Below, piece after piece: positions 1-7,774 of a stretch of DNA of 64,000 bases; the first letter of the stretch is position 1, and each line of letters begins with the position of its first letter. Location: contig DIUC01000023.1 of the NCBI GenBank assembly GCA_002435785.1, positions 28,512-92,511 of the forward strand. Direction: 5' to 3'. Both the position numbers and the translations under genes were made by a program. The DNA is from Saprospiraceae bacterium UBA6168. GTDB taxonomy: Bacteria; Bacteroidota; Bacteroidia; Chitinophagales; Saprospiraceae. The notes below the pieces were generated by a model. The model saw only the letters and a program-made list of their open reading frames with translations. It did no database searches and was not told where the DNA came from.

Positions 1-40
1 GATTGAGGGATTGAAGGATTGAAGGTTTGAAGGATTAAAA
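1..40. repeat. Degenerate 8-nt word repeat
   Basis: About four variants of the word GGATTGAA follow each other at the very edge of the window. They belong to the class of short-word tandem repeats found in many intergenic regions here. No gene is visible before 229. Confidence 0.6.
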
Positions 41-65
41 ATTATCTTATTTCTGAATGACTTCA

Positions 66-222
66 ATAACCAATGACCCTTAATGACCAATGACCCTTAA
101 TGACCAATGACTAATGACTTTCAATGACCAATGACCCTTAATGACCAATGACTAATGACTTCAATGACCAATGACACTTAATGACCAATGACCCTTAATG
201 ACCAATGACCAATGACCAATGA
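66..222. repeat. Heptanucleotide word array (AATGACC / AATGACT)
   Basis: Roughly 157 bp are built almost entirely from the 7-nt word AATGACC and close variants, some separated by CTT or TTC. The array ends only a few bases before the ATG at 229, so it forms the whole visible 5' region of the DinB-like gene. There are no unique spacers of constant length, so this is not a CRISPR array. Copy number is likely to vary between strains. Confidence 0.85.
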
Positions 223-228
223 CATTAT

Positions 229-723
229 ATGATACTCGACTACCTAACTTCCGTCCGCAAACAGCTTGAATACTACAAGCAACTTGGCGAAAAAACCTTC
301 GCACAGCTCACCGATGAGCAGCTTTTTTGGCAATACAACGCCGAGAGCAACAGCATCGCCACCATTATCAAGCACCTATGGGGCAATATGATGAGCCGCT
401 GGACCGACTTCCTTACCACCGATGGCGAAAAGGATTGGCGACAGCGGGAGGCCGAGTTCGATAACGATACCCTAAGCCGAGCTGAACTTATGGACAAATG
501 GAACGAAGGTTGGGACTGCCTGTTTCGGGCATTGGATGGCATCAATGCGTCCAATTTCGGCACCATCGTCTATATCCGTAACGAAGCGCATACCGTCATG
601 GAGGCCATCCACCGGCAGTTGGCGCACTATCCATACCATATTGGGCAAATCGTTTTTATCGGTAAACTATTAAAGGATAGGGATTGGACTTCGCTTTCCA
701 TACCACGAGGAGGGAGGGTTTAA
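229..723 (+). CDS. DinB-superfamily protein, DUF1572-like
   Basis: A 164-residue cytoplasmic protein. It looks like the DinB four-helix bundle, DUF1572 branch: an N-terminal helix with LTDEQLFWQYN, a first candidate metal His in TIIKHLWGN (about residue 48), and a late His pair in AHYPYHIGQI (about residues 128-135). DinB-type proteins usually bind a metal through three His. Some are thiol transferases and many are uncharacterised, so no substrate is assigned. The length is normal. The start is the first ATG after the AATGACC array. The gene converges on the patatin gene across a word-repeat hairpin. Confidence 0.85.
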   Translation: MILDYLTSVRKQLEYYKQLGEKTFAQLTDEQLFWQYNAESNSIATIIKHLWGNMMSRWTDFLTTDGEKDWRQREAEFDNDTLSRAELMDKWNEGWDCLFRALDGINASNFGTIVYIRNEAHTVMEAIHRQLAHYPYHIGQIVFIGKLLKDRDWTSLSIPRGGRV

Positions 724-840
724 GAGATTGAGAATTTGAGAGTTTGAGACGGAGGGTTTGAGAGATTGAGGGTTTGAGAGTTTGAGGGAATGTCGTGGCT
801 CTCTCCTCAAACCCTTAATCTCTCAAACCCTCAAACTCTC
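724..840. repeat. Mirrored word repeat forming a long imperfect hairpin
   Basis: The left half repeats words such as GGTTTGAG and AGATTGAG. The right half carries their complements (CTCAAACC, CTTAATCTCTCAAACC). The two halves face each other around 790-805 and fill the space between two convergent genes. The arrangement could act as a bidirectional terminator. That role is inferred from position and symmetry. Confidence 0.7.
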
Positions 841-844
841 CTTC

Positions 845-3106
845 TTAAAACCAATACCCCAGATTAAAATAAAGCGCCCCCCCCTTATTCGACCTTCCAT
901 ACGTCAGTTCAATAGGCCCCAGCACCGTGTCAATACCATAACCGAAGCCTAAACTATAGATGGCAAGGTACCCAGTTTCAAAGGCATGTTGCAGGTAGGC
1001 AGCATTACTGCTGATGGTTAAATATTGGTTTTTAAAAAACCGCCGCTGCCAGTATAGGTTGGCGAATGCTATATTTGTTGCGGCAAACTCACCCATACTC
1101 AGGCCAATAAATGGCTTGAAATTATTGATAAGGTTAAGGTTGTTGCCACCGAGGTAATAGCGGTAAGGCGACGCTTCTACACCCAAAAGGCCGCCCACCG
1201 TAGCCGATGCACCACCCACCGACCGCTCGCTCAATTGCCGGACGGCGAGGAAATTGAGGTCGAGGTTATAGCTGAACTTGCCACGAGAGTCCTCATTGCC
1301 AGCGAAAACCGCCGCCGGAAAAGTGACCCGGCCATGAAGCGAGGTCAGTGTGCCACTTCGTGGAAAATAGCGGCGGTCACGGGTGTCCTTTTTGAAAAAC
1401 GTGGAGGCGGTGAGGTACAGCCCTTTTTCATCAAAAAACGGTGCGTTTGCCACCTCGCCCTTCACTTGGTCGGTGCTGAACTTGTAGTATTTGACCTCCA
1501 TGCCAAGCCCAAAGGCGTTGTCACTGCCCGACACGAGATGGGTATAAGCCTCATTTGAAAAATCGAGAAAACTAAACACGAGGTTGTCAATCCTGCTGCC
1601 ATCGGGCAAGAGGATGGGGCTTGGGAGCCGGAAGCGCACGTTGTTGAAGTTCAAACGGCTGTTCACCCCAAAATCGGGCAAGGCGCCCCGGTCCACGTAG
1701 TAGTAAAAATTATAGCGGAAACGGTCGCCCAAAATCAGGTCCAAGGAGGCGATGGAGTTCTCAATCAGCACGTTTTGATAGGTGGCATTCAGCAGCACGC
1801 TGCTCTTGTACTCGTTGTCGTAGTGCAGCCCCGCCCGAAACCGACGGTCGAAGCCGGACCTCGGCTGTGGGTTTATGCTCAGCCCATACAGCCCATCCTC
1901 CGTTCTAAAACACTGGTAATCAATAAATTGGTAGCTGCCGGAGCCATATAAGTTGGTGATGCCTTGGTAAAAGTCATTCTCAGACAGCAGGCCGGGTAGT
2001 TCGCCCGGAAAGTTTCGCAAGATGACCTGACGGTTGACTTTCGGGTTTCTTGTCACAAAAACGGTGTCGAAATCCCAGGGGTTCACCAACGGTTTCGTTA
2101 GCCGACCGGGCGGCTGTGGTGCTTGTTTTTGGCGCTCCGCAATGGCCGTCAGCACCTCCCAAAGCTCCCGTGCAGCCCGTTCGCCCCGTATCACCAGGGT
2201 ATCTGCCCGCTCGAAGTCCGTCAGTCCGACGCCTGCCACATCCGGGCAAATCAGCACGTCGCAGTAGGGCAGTTGCTCCTCCGACATGGCGTTCATCTGG
2301 AAAGACCCGATTTGCGTGAGGAACTTTTCGAGCGAATTGAGTTCATTTCGGTTGAGCAGCCCTTCCTCCACGTTCACCCCTATGACGAGGTCCATGCCCC
2401 GCTCCTTGACCTCCTTGGCCGGGAAGTTGTTGACGATGCCGCCGTCGGCCAGCAATCGGTAGTTGATTTCCACCGGGGCTATCAGGCCGGGGAATGCACC
2501 GCTTGCCCTCATGGACAAGGCAAGGTTGCCGTGGTCGAGGATGATGCTCTCGCCCGTGCTCACGTCCGTGCCAGTGCAGAAGAATGGGATGGGCAATTGG
2601 CTGAAATCGGTGGTGAATGCCTCCCTTGCCGTGAGGCGGCTGAGCAGGTCGTAAATGAACTGGCCATCGGAGTAGGCCAAAGGCAAGCCCACTTTGCCGT
2701 CCTTTACCGACAGGGAAAAGGCGTATTTTTCGCCGTTTAGTTTTTCAAAAATGGGCGTCACCTCCCTCGGTATATTGTCTGCGAGCAGTGCGGCCATGTC
2801 GGTCTTCGTCAGGATGCTGTCCAATTCCGCTGCCGACCACCCACTTGCGTAAAGCCCGCCGATGATGGCCCCCATGCTCGCCCCACCGATATAGTCAATG
2901 CGGATGCCAGCTTCTTCCAGCACTTTTAGCACACCCACATGGGCATAGCCCTTGGCCCCACCGCCACTCAGCACCAAGCCCACCCGGTAAGGCTGCTCGC
3001 TTTTGGTGGGGGCAACGCCCAGCAATAAGTCGGGGTTCTCTATTTGCGCCAGCAAAAAATAACTTGAAAACAGGAAATAGGCAATGGTGAGAATTTTGAT
3101 TTTCAT
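845..3106 (-). CDS. Patatin-like phospholipase with surface-antigen barrel
   Basis: A protein of 753 residues from the chosen ATG at 3106, which begins a signal peptide (MKIKILTIAYFLFSSYFLLA). An earlier in-frame ATG at 3196 would add 30 residues before it and lies inside an inverted repeat, so it is not preferred. The patatin domain (about 40-300) has the oxyanion loop SGGGAKG, the nucleophile elbow GASMG and the DGG of the Ser-Asp dyad. The C-terminal half looks like a POTRA plus Omp85-type barrel ending in Phe, as in PlpD (type Vd secretion). Expected role: an outer-membrane-linked lipase/phospholipase. It is not known whether the patatin part is released. Confidence 0.92.
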   Translation of the reverse strand: MKIKILTIAYFLFSSYFLLAQIENPDLLLGVAPTKSEQPYRVGLVLSGGGAKGYAHVGVLKVLEEAGIRIDYIGGASMGAIIGGLYASGWSAAELDSILTKTDMAALLADNIPREVTPIFEKLNGEKYAFSLSVKDGKVGLPLAYSDGQFIYDLLSRLTAREAFTTDFSQLPIPFFCTGTDVSTGESIILDHGNLALSMRASGAFPGLIAPVEINYRLLADGGIVNNFPAKEVKERGMDLVIGVNVEEGLLNRNELNSLEKFLTQIGSFQMNAMSEEQLPYCDVLICPDVAGVGLTDFERADTLVIRGERAARELWEVLTAIAERQKQAPQPPGRLTKPLVNPWDFDTVFVTRNPKVNRQVILRNFPGELPGLLSENDFYQGITNLYGSGSYQFIDYQCFRTEDGLYGLSINPQPRSGFDRRFRAGLHYDNEYKSSVLLNATYQNVLIENSIASLDLILGDRFRYNFYYYVDRGALPDFGVNSRLNFNNVRFRLPSPILLPDGSRIDNLVFSFLDFSNEAYTHLVSGSDNAFGLGMEVKYYKFSTDQVKGEVANAPFFDEKGLYLTASTFFKKDTRDRRYFPRSGTLTSLHGRVTFPAAVFAGNEDSRGKFSYNLDLNFLAVRQLSERSVGGASATVGGLLGVEASPYRYYLGGNNLNLINNFKPFIGLSMGEFAATNIAFANLYWQRRFFKNQYLTISSNAAYLQHAFETGYLAIYSLGFGYGIDTVLGPIELTYGRSNKGGALYFNLGYWF

Positions 3107-3188
3107 GCAGATTTTTGGTGAAGTCTTGTGGCCGCCCAGGGCTTTCCTATGAAAAACGCTAACCCTATTTATGGCCGCACAAAGTCGC

Positions 3189-3268
3189 TTTGTCATGGCC
3201 GAAGGCCAACTGCGACGTCACGCATGACATCAAATATGACGTCGCAGTTGGCCTTCGGCCATGACAAA
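3189..3268. repeat. Perfect 32-bp inverted repeat with 16-nt loop
   Basis: The left arm 3189-3220 and right arm 3237-3268 are exact reverse complements, including TCATGGCCGAAGGCCAACTG. The symmetry nearly continues into GCTT/AAGC on the outside. The element lies between the divergently transcribed patatin gene and the small membrane protein gene. It resembles a REP/MITE-like palindromic unit. No transposase is adjacent. Confidence 0.9.
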
Positions 3269-3341
3269 AGCGGCAAAATTGGGCGGCCACAATTGAGCTG
3301 CTTCGCAAAAATAGCGTAATCCCCCAAACGAAACCAAGTCG

Positions 3342-3349
3342 TACTTTTG
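3342..3349 (+). promoter_or_regulatory. Candidate -7 element TACTTTTG
   Basis: TACTTTTG matches the Bacteroidota primary-sigma -7 consensus TAnnTTTG, 20 nt before the ATG at 3370. No clear TTTG -33 box lies at the ideal distance. Confidence 0.4.
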
Positions 3350-3369
3350 CAAAAAAAACGAAGACACAG

Positions 3370-3669
3370 ATGTTCAAAATACTTGCGTTTCTCATCATAG
3401 GCTTGTTTGTTGCCATGTTGTTTGTCAATGTCTATTTCCGGGCAAAAGTGCTCAAGACCTACAAGCGGCTGGTGCAAAACCGGGTGGAGTTTGGTGCCGC
3501 CCACCTGTTCAACCGAAAAAGGATGGAGGCCGAGGTGCTGCCAAAATACCCCCACATGCGGCAGGACATCCTCGATTTCTCTGACCATATCCAGTATTCC
3601 ATCCGAATGGCCTCGGTACTCATTGCTTTGATTACGCTGTTCGGTGCGGTGCTGATGTACTTTGGGTAA
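3370..3669 (+). CDS. Small two-TM membrane protein
   Basis: A 99-residue protein not recognised as a named family. It has an N-terminal hydrophobic segment (residues 3-24), a basic soluble middle of about 50 residues containing RKRMEAEVLPKYPHM, and a C-terminal hydrophobic segment (about 79-98). This suggests an inner-membrane hairpin protein with the middle on one side. It is preceded by a TAnnTTTG element and followed at once by a word-repeat hairpin, so it is probably monocistronic. Function unknown. Confidence 0.7.
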   Translation: MFKILAFLIIGLFVAMLFVNVYFRAKVLKTYKRLVQNRVEFGAAHLFNRKRMEAEVLPKYPHMRQDILDFSDHIQYSIRMASVLIALITLFGAVLMYFG

Positions 3670-3670
3670 T

Positions 3671-3736
3671 TGAAAATGGAGAATGGAGAATTGAAAATTA
3701 TCCAGCGGCTCCCATTCTCCATTTTCCATTTTCAAC
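3671..3736. repeat. Mirrored heptamer word repeat
   Basis: The left side is four 7-nt words (GAAAATG, GAGAATG, GAGAATT, GAAAATT). The right side has complements (CCCATTCTCC, ATTTTCCATTTTC). The block fills the gap between 3669 and the lipoprotein start at 3745 and could form an imperfect hairpin, possibly a terminator. Confidence 0.65.
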
Positions 3737-3744
3737 TATTAATT

Positions 3745-4404
3745 ATGAAGCAACTGACCATCCTTTTCCTCTCCCTTTTCCTCTCCGGCTGCTTCGAAAT
3801 CCGGGAGGAAGTGAACATGAAAGCCGACGGAAGCGGTGAGGTTTCGTTTGTGGTGAACTTCAGCCAGAGCAAGGACAACGTGGCCAAGTACATGGCGATG
3901 GGGTCGGTGGAGGGTTACAAAGTTCCCACGAAACCGGATGTGGAGGCTTCTCTGGCCAAAATCAAAAACATGATGGGGGCGGTGCCGGGCATGTCCGCCG
4001 TGATGACCAAGAGCGATTGGTCGAACTATATTTTCACCGTCAGCGGGCGGTTTGCGCACGTGGAGGCCCTGAACAAGGCAATGGAATTGGTGGCCAAGGA
4101 ATACGACAAAGAGGGCAAACATGCCGCCTCCGGCAAATTGGGATTTGGGTACAACAACAGCCAGTTCCGGCGGTTTTCGAGCTACCCGGACAAGGCGAAG
4201 GAGTATGCAGCGCTGCCCTCCATGCAGCGTTACGTGCTGGAGTCGGCCACAATGACAAGCATCTACCGCTTCGACCGCAGCATCCGAAAAGTGAGCCACC
4301 CCAAGGCGCAGCTCTCGCCGAGCGGAAAGGCCGTCATGCTGACCCTGCCCCTCGCCGAACTAATGAAAGGCACTGGTACGCTGTCGGATACGGTGACGTT
4401 TTGA
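3745..4404 (+). CDS. Putative lipoprotein of unknown function
   Basis: A 219-residue protein starting at the ATG at 3745. The reading frame is open further upstream (from a TTG at 3670), but that part is word repeat, and MKQLTILFLSLFLSGC is a clean lipoprotein signal with the lipid-attachment Cys at position 16. After the Cys comes EIREEVNMKADGSGEVSFVV, a beta-rich start of the kind found in LppM-like lipoproteins. The rest has no motif I recognise. The mature protein is probably anchored in the envelope. Confidence 0.75.
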   Translation: MKQLTILFLSLFLSGCFEIREEVNMKADGSGEVSFVVNFSQSKDNVAKYMAMGSVEGYKVPTKPDVEASLAKIKNMMGAVPGMSAVMTKSDWSNYIFTVSGRFAHVEALNKAMELVAKEYDKEGKHAASGKLGFGYNNSQFRRFSSYPDKAKEYAALPSMQRYVLESATMTSIYRFDRSIRKVSHPKAQLSPSGKAVMLTLPLAELMKGTGTLSDTVTF

Positions 4405-4551
4405 GGCGTTTTAAAAAGCTACTGAAGCCATTCCAAAGGTCATTTTCCCGAAACCCGAAACCCTGAATGTTGGATTGTCTGCCATTTTCACGTAAGTTTG
4501 ACGCTCACCTTTTGAAGTGTTTCCTGACCCATTTTCAAAATCCGAACATCA

Positions 4552-6546
4552 ATGGATAATTCTAAAATTGACAACATGACCTACCGCCAATTTGAACCTA
4601 AAAAAGGCTTGCTGGCGCTGCTTTTCTTGGCAGTTTCCTTTTTGGCCGTCGGCCAAACTGCCCTGAAGTACGTGCCCTCCACCGCCGATGCGGTCATCAC
4701 CATCAACCTCCACAACCTTGACAAAAAGGTAAACCTGGCGCAGTTGCAGCACTACGATTTCTATCAAGCTGCCCTGAAGGAAATGTACCGGACGCCAGAA
4801 CTGGAGGACGACAAGGGCAAGCAGGACTACCTCGGCAAACTCTTCACCGACCCAGCAAGCCTCGGCTTCGCCACCAATGAACCGTTCTATTTTTTCGTGG
4901 AAAAAGTCGGCTTTGATACCTACCTCACCTTTGTGCAGAAGATGGGCGACAAAGGGCGCTACGAAGCTGGTGTGCAGGAATTGAAAAAGGAAGCCTACGC
5001 CGAAAACCTCCAACAACTCGAAGGCTTGAAAATCTGGCAAAAGGGCACCGAGGTTTTTGCATGGAACGATGAGGTCGTCGTCAACGTCATTCGGCAGGAG
5101 GGCTACGACCCAGCCAACTTCAATTATGACTACGGCAACGAGTTTGACTGGGACGACTTGGAAGTGACAGATACAGAATATGTGGAGGAACCAATGGATT
5201 GGGAGGAAATCATCGAAGTGGAAGAAGTGGTGGAGGATGTGCCAACGATATTGGAGGAGGATACCTCAACCCTCAATTTCGACGGCATGACCGAGGATTT
5301 CGAATGGGTGGAGGAGCCGGATACCGCAGCGTTTGAGTGGGCGGTGAAGGTGATGAACCGGCGGTTTTTGCAGCCCATCAGCAGAAATGAGCGCTTCGCA
5401 ATGGCCAAAGGCAAAACCGACGACGTGCATGTTTGGATGGATTACGGCCTCTTCATGGACAATATGAACCTCAGCCAACAGGCGGGCATGGGTGGCATGG
5501 TACCGGGCGACCCTTTTTCGCAAGCGATGTCGGCGATGGGCGGCATGATGGATGTGTTCTACGGCGACACCTACCTTTCCTTTGGCCTCAACTTCGAGAA
5601 CGGGCGCATGGCCATCCGCTCACAAATGTTCTTCAACGAGGACATGAAGCGGTTTTATACCAAAGCGCTTGACACCAAGTTCAACAAGAAGTTCCTGCGA
5701 TATGTGAAGGGCGGCGACGAGATGTTTGGCTATTTTTACCTCAACTACAACATCAAAAACACCATCGAAGAAGGCAAGGCGCTGCTCTACAAAATCTTCG
5801 AGGCCACGCCCCAATACGGCGAAATGGCAGCCGACGCCATGAAGATATTGGGCATTTTCATTGACGAAGAGGCCATCGGCAACCTCCTCAAGGGCGACCT
5901 GATGGTGGCCGTTTCCGGCATCCAGACCGTGGCAGTGACCACCCAAACCTACGACTACGACGAGGATTTCAACTTCACTACCAAGGACACGACCATGATG
6001 CAGGAGATGCCCGTTTTTACGGCACTCGCCTCCTACGGCAATAGCAAGGACATCCAAAAGTTCCTTGACCTCGGCCTGCACAGCAAGCTGCTGACCCGTG
6101 AGGGCAACTTCTACCGGATGGCACTCCCGGAAATGGGCGGCATGGAGTTCTTTTTGGCAAAACACGATGGGATGCTCATTTTTTCCAACAACGCCTACCT
6201 CATGCGGCAGAACTTGGAGAGCGGCTTCGCCAAAAAACTGCGCTTGCCCAAAAACCACAAAAAACGGCTCTGCAAGAGTGCCTCGGTCGTTTACTGGAAC
6301 ATTCCCAATACCATCAAGGCAGTGGCGGGCAGCCAAGCCGACAGCAACATCGGCATGACCGGCTACCTCAACAACATGGGCAAGGAGTTTTACAGCATGG
6401 AAGCGACTTCCTCCAAAAAAGTGGGCAACTCCGTGGATAGCGAAATGTTCCTCAACATGACCGACAAGGGCACGAATGCGCTCCAGCAGTTTTTCAATTT
6501 TGTAAACGATATTTATTTGGAAACGATCGGGGGGGCAAAGATTTAG
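4552..6546 (+). CDS. Large exported protein, DUF4836-like
   Basis: 664 residues. A hydrophobic export segment (about 20-35, KGLLALLFLAVSFLAVGQ) is preceded by a long N-terminus. The alternative ATG at 4576 would shorten it. The mature part opens with KYVPSTADAVITINLHNL, and the segment FTDPASLGFATNEPFYFF resembles the DUF4836 family of Bacteroidota envelope proteins; this is a resemblance only. A very acidic stretch (about 185-265), rich in Glu/Asp with repeated VEE and WEE, interrupts the domain. The gene overlaps the convergent aspartic protease gene by 4 nt. Function unknown. Confidence 0.7.
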   Translation: MDNSKIDNMTYRQFEPKKGLLALLFLAVSFLAVGQTALKYVPSTADAVITINLHNLDKKVNLAQLQHYDFYQAALKEMYRTPELEDDKGKQDYLGKLFTDPASLGFATNEPFYFFVEKVGFDTYLTFVQKMGDKGRYEAGVQELKKEAYAENLQQLEGLKIWQKGTEVFAWNDEVVVNVIRQEGYDPANFNYDYGNEFDWDDLEVTDTEYVEEPMDWEEIIEVEEVVEDVPTILEEDTSTLNFDGMTEDFEWVEEPDTAAFEWAVKVMNRRFLQPISRNERFAMAKGKTDDVHVWMDYGLFMDNMNLSQQAGMGGMVPGDPFSQAMSAMGGMMDVFYGDTYLSFGLNFENGRMAIRSQMFFNEDMKRFYTKALDTKFNKKFLRYVKGGDEMFGYFYLNYNIKNTIEEGKALLYKIFEATPQYGEMAADAMKILGIFIDEEAIGNLLKGDLMVAVSGIQTVAVTTQTYDYDEDFNFTTKDTTMMQEMPVFTALASYGNSKDIQKFLDLGLHSKLLTREGNFYRMALPEMGGMEFFLAKHDGMLIFSNNAYLMRQNLESGFAKKLRLPKNHKKRLCKSASVVYWNIPNTIKAVAGSQADSNIGMTGYLNNMGKEFYSMEATSSKKVGNSVDSEMFLNMTDKGTNALQQFFNFVNDIYLETIGGAKI

Positions 6547-6974
6547 CCCCTAAAACCTTTCAAGGTGGACATAGCAATATCTGGGCTTGCGGGGTTTACC
6601 AGAAGTTCTTGGCGCACGGGGTCTATAAGGACATCCAAATCTTCCAAGGCAATGGCACCAAGCAGCACTTCTTCGTCTCCAGGAAGTACCATTGCACGAA
6701 CAAGTGCCGTTCTGTTTTTGAAATATACCTTAATGGGGCCAGTAAGCTCAACGTCAAGCACTGTACCATCGGCAAGGCGGCCTTTTCTTCGTTCCTCAAC
6801 CTCAAGCCCCAAAAAGTCCTTAATTGTTTCATTAATGGTCAAGTGCATAGCTCCCGTATCTACCAGTGCCTTGACATCCATTCGGCGGATTTCGTCTTCG
6901 CCAATATGTTTTTTCTTAGCTAATACAAGGTCTGAACCATTTACAAGTTCAATGTCTGCATAAATCAATCCCAT
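6543..6974 (-). CDS. Clan AA (retropepsin-like) aspartic protease, single domain
   Basis: 143 residues with the catalytic signature ALVDTGA at about 36-42, followed by HLTINETIKDFLGL. A hydrophobic-Gly element LLGAIALEDLDVLIDP (about 105-120) matches the second half of a single-lobe retropepsin fold. Such proteins must dimerise to be active. Bacterial stand-alone members are poorly characterised. There is no signal peptide, so it is probably cytoplasmic. No phage or retroelement genes lie nearby. A true retropepsin fold is fairly secure; substrates are unknown. Confidence 0.82.
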   Translation of the reverse strand: MGLIYADIELVNGSDLVLAKKKHIGEDEIRRMDVKALVDTGAMHLTINETIKDFLGLEVEERRKGRLADGTVLDVELTGPIKVYFKNRTALVRAMVLPGDEEVLLGAIALEDLDVLIDPVRQELLVNPASPDIAMSTLKGFRG

Positions 6975-7081
6975 TTCCTGTATTTTAAAGGTGAAAAAGT
7001 ATTTTGAAAAACAACCAAAACAAAGTTATTAAACTTCAAAGAAAACCCCAATTTTGACCATCATCCAAACCTTGTCCAAAA

Positions 7082-7774
7082 ATGTCTTCGACCGGTTATC
7101 TCCAACACGTACAATCCATTTTCCTCGAAAAAGGAGACCCCGAAACCGCCCTCGGCCAAATGCGCTACATGCGCAACCAATTCGAGTTTTATGGGCTGAA
7201 AAAAGACCATTGGCGGGGGCTTGCCAAAACCATTTTTACAGAAAAGGGAATCCCGTCTGGCGATGAAATGCAGGAACTTGCTCGACAATGCTTCGAGGAC
7301 GAACACCGGGAACTGCACTATTTCGCCCTGGAAATGGTGGAGCGGTCGCTAAAGAAGCAGCCCGCCGGGTTCATCGGGTTCCTCGAAGAACTCATCACGA
7401 CCAAAAGCTGGTGGGATACGGTGGACTGGCTGGCCAAGCTCGTCGGCCTCCATTTCAAAAAACACCCAACGCTCATCGTGCCAGTGACGGAGCGGTGGAT
7501 GGCCTCCGGCAATTTTTGGTTGCAACGGGTCTGCCTCATCTTCCAGCTTTCCTACCGCGATAAGACGGACTTCGATTTGATGAAAAAATACATCCTGCAA
7601 ATAGCTGGCTCCAAAGAGTTTTTTCTCCAAAAAGGGGCTGGGTGGGCATTGCGCCAGCACACCCGAACCGACCCAAATGCCATCAAGGTTTTCGTTGAAA
7701 ACAACCCCCAACTTGCACCGCTCACCAAACGGGAAGCCCTGCGCCTCATCACCGCCAACCAAGCCAAGCCATGA
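7082..7774 (+). CDS. DNA alkylation repair protein (AlkD-like HEAT repeats)
   Basis: 230 residues. It is predominantly helical and matches the AlkC/AlkD-type family: MRYMRNQFEFYGLKK near the N-terminus, the conserved TTKSWWDTVDWLA (about 107-119), and LQRVCLIFQL and FFLQKGAGWALRQ further on. Family members excise N3- and N7-alkylated bases by stacking HEAT repeats on the duplex. The stop codon overlaps the ATG of the next gene (ATGA), so the two are probably translationally coupled, although the products have no obvious shared pathway. Confidence 0.9.
   Translation: MSSTGYLQHVQSIFLEKGDPETALGQMRYMRNQFEFYGLKKDHWRGLAKTIFTEKGIPSGDEMQELARQCFEDEHRELHYFALEMVERSLKKQPAGFIGFLEELITTKSWWDTVDWLAKLVGLHFKKHPTLIVPVTERWMASGNFWLQRVCLIFQLSYRDKTDFDLMKKYILQIAGSKEFFLQKGAGWALRQHTRTDPNAIKVFVENNPQLAPLTKREALRLITANQAKP

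Noticed and set aside
66..222. CRISPR array
   Set aside because: The repeat unit is 7 nt and there are no unique spacers of constant length; no cas genes are near.
3165..3735. Minus-strand frames across the 32-bp palindrome
   Set aside because: They run through the inverted repeat and antisense to the small membrane protein gene; the product is compositionally odd.
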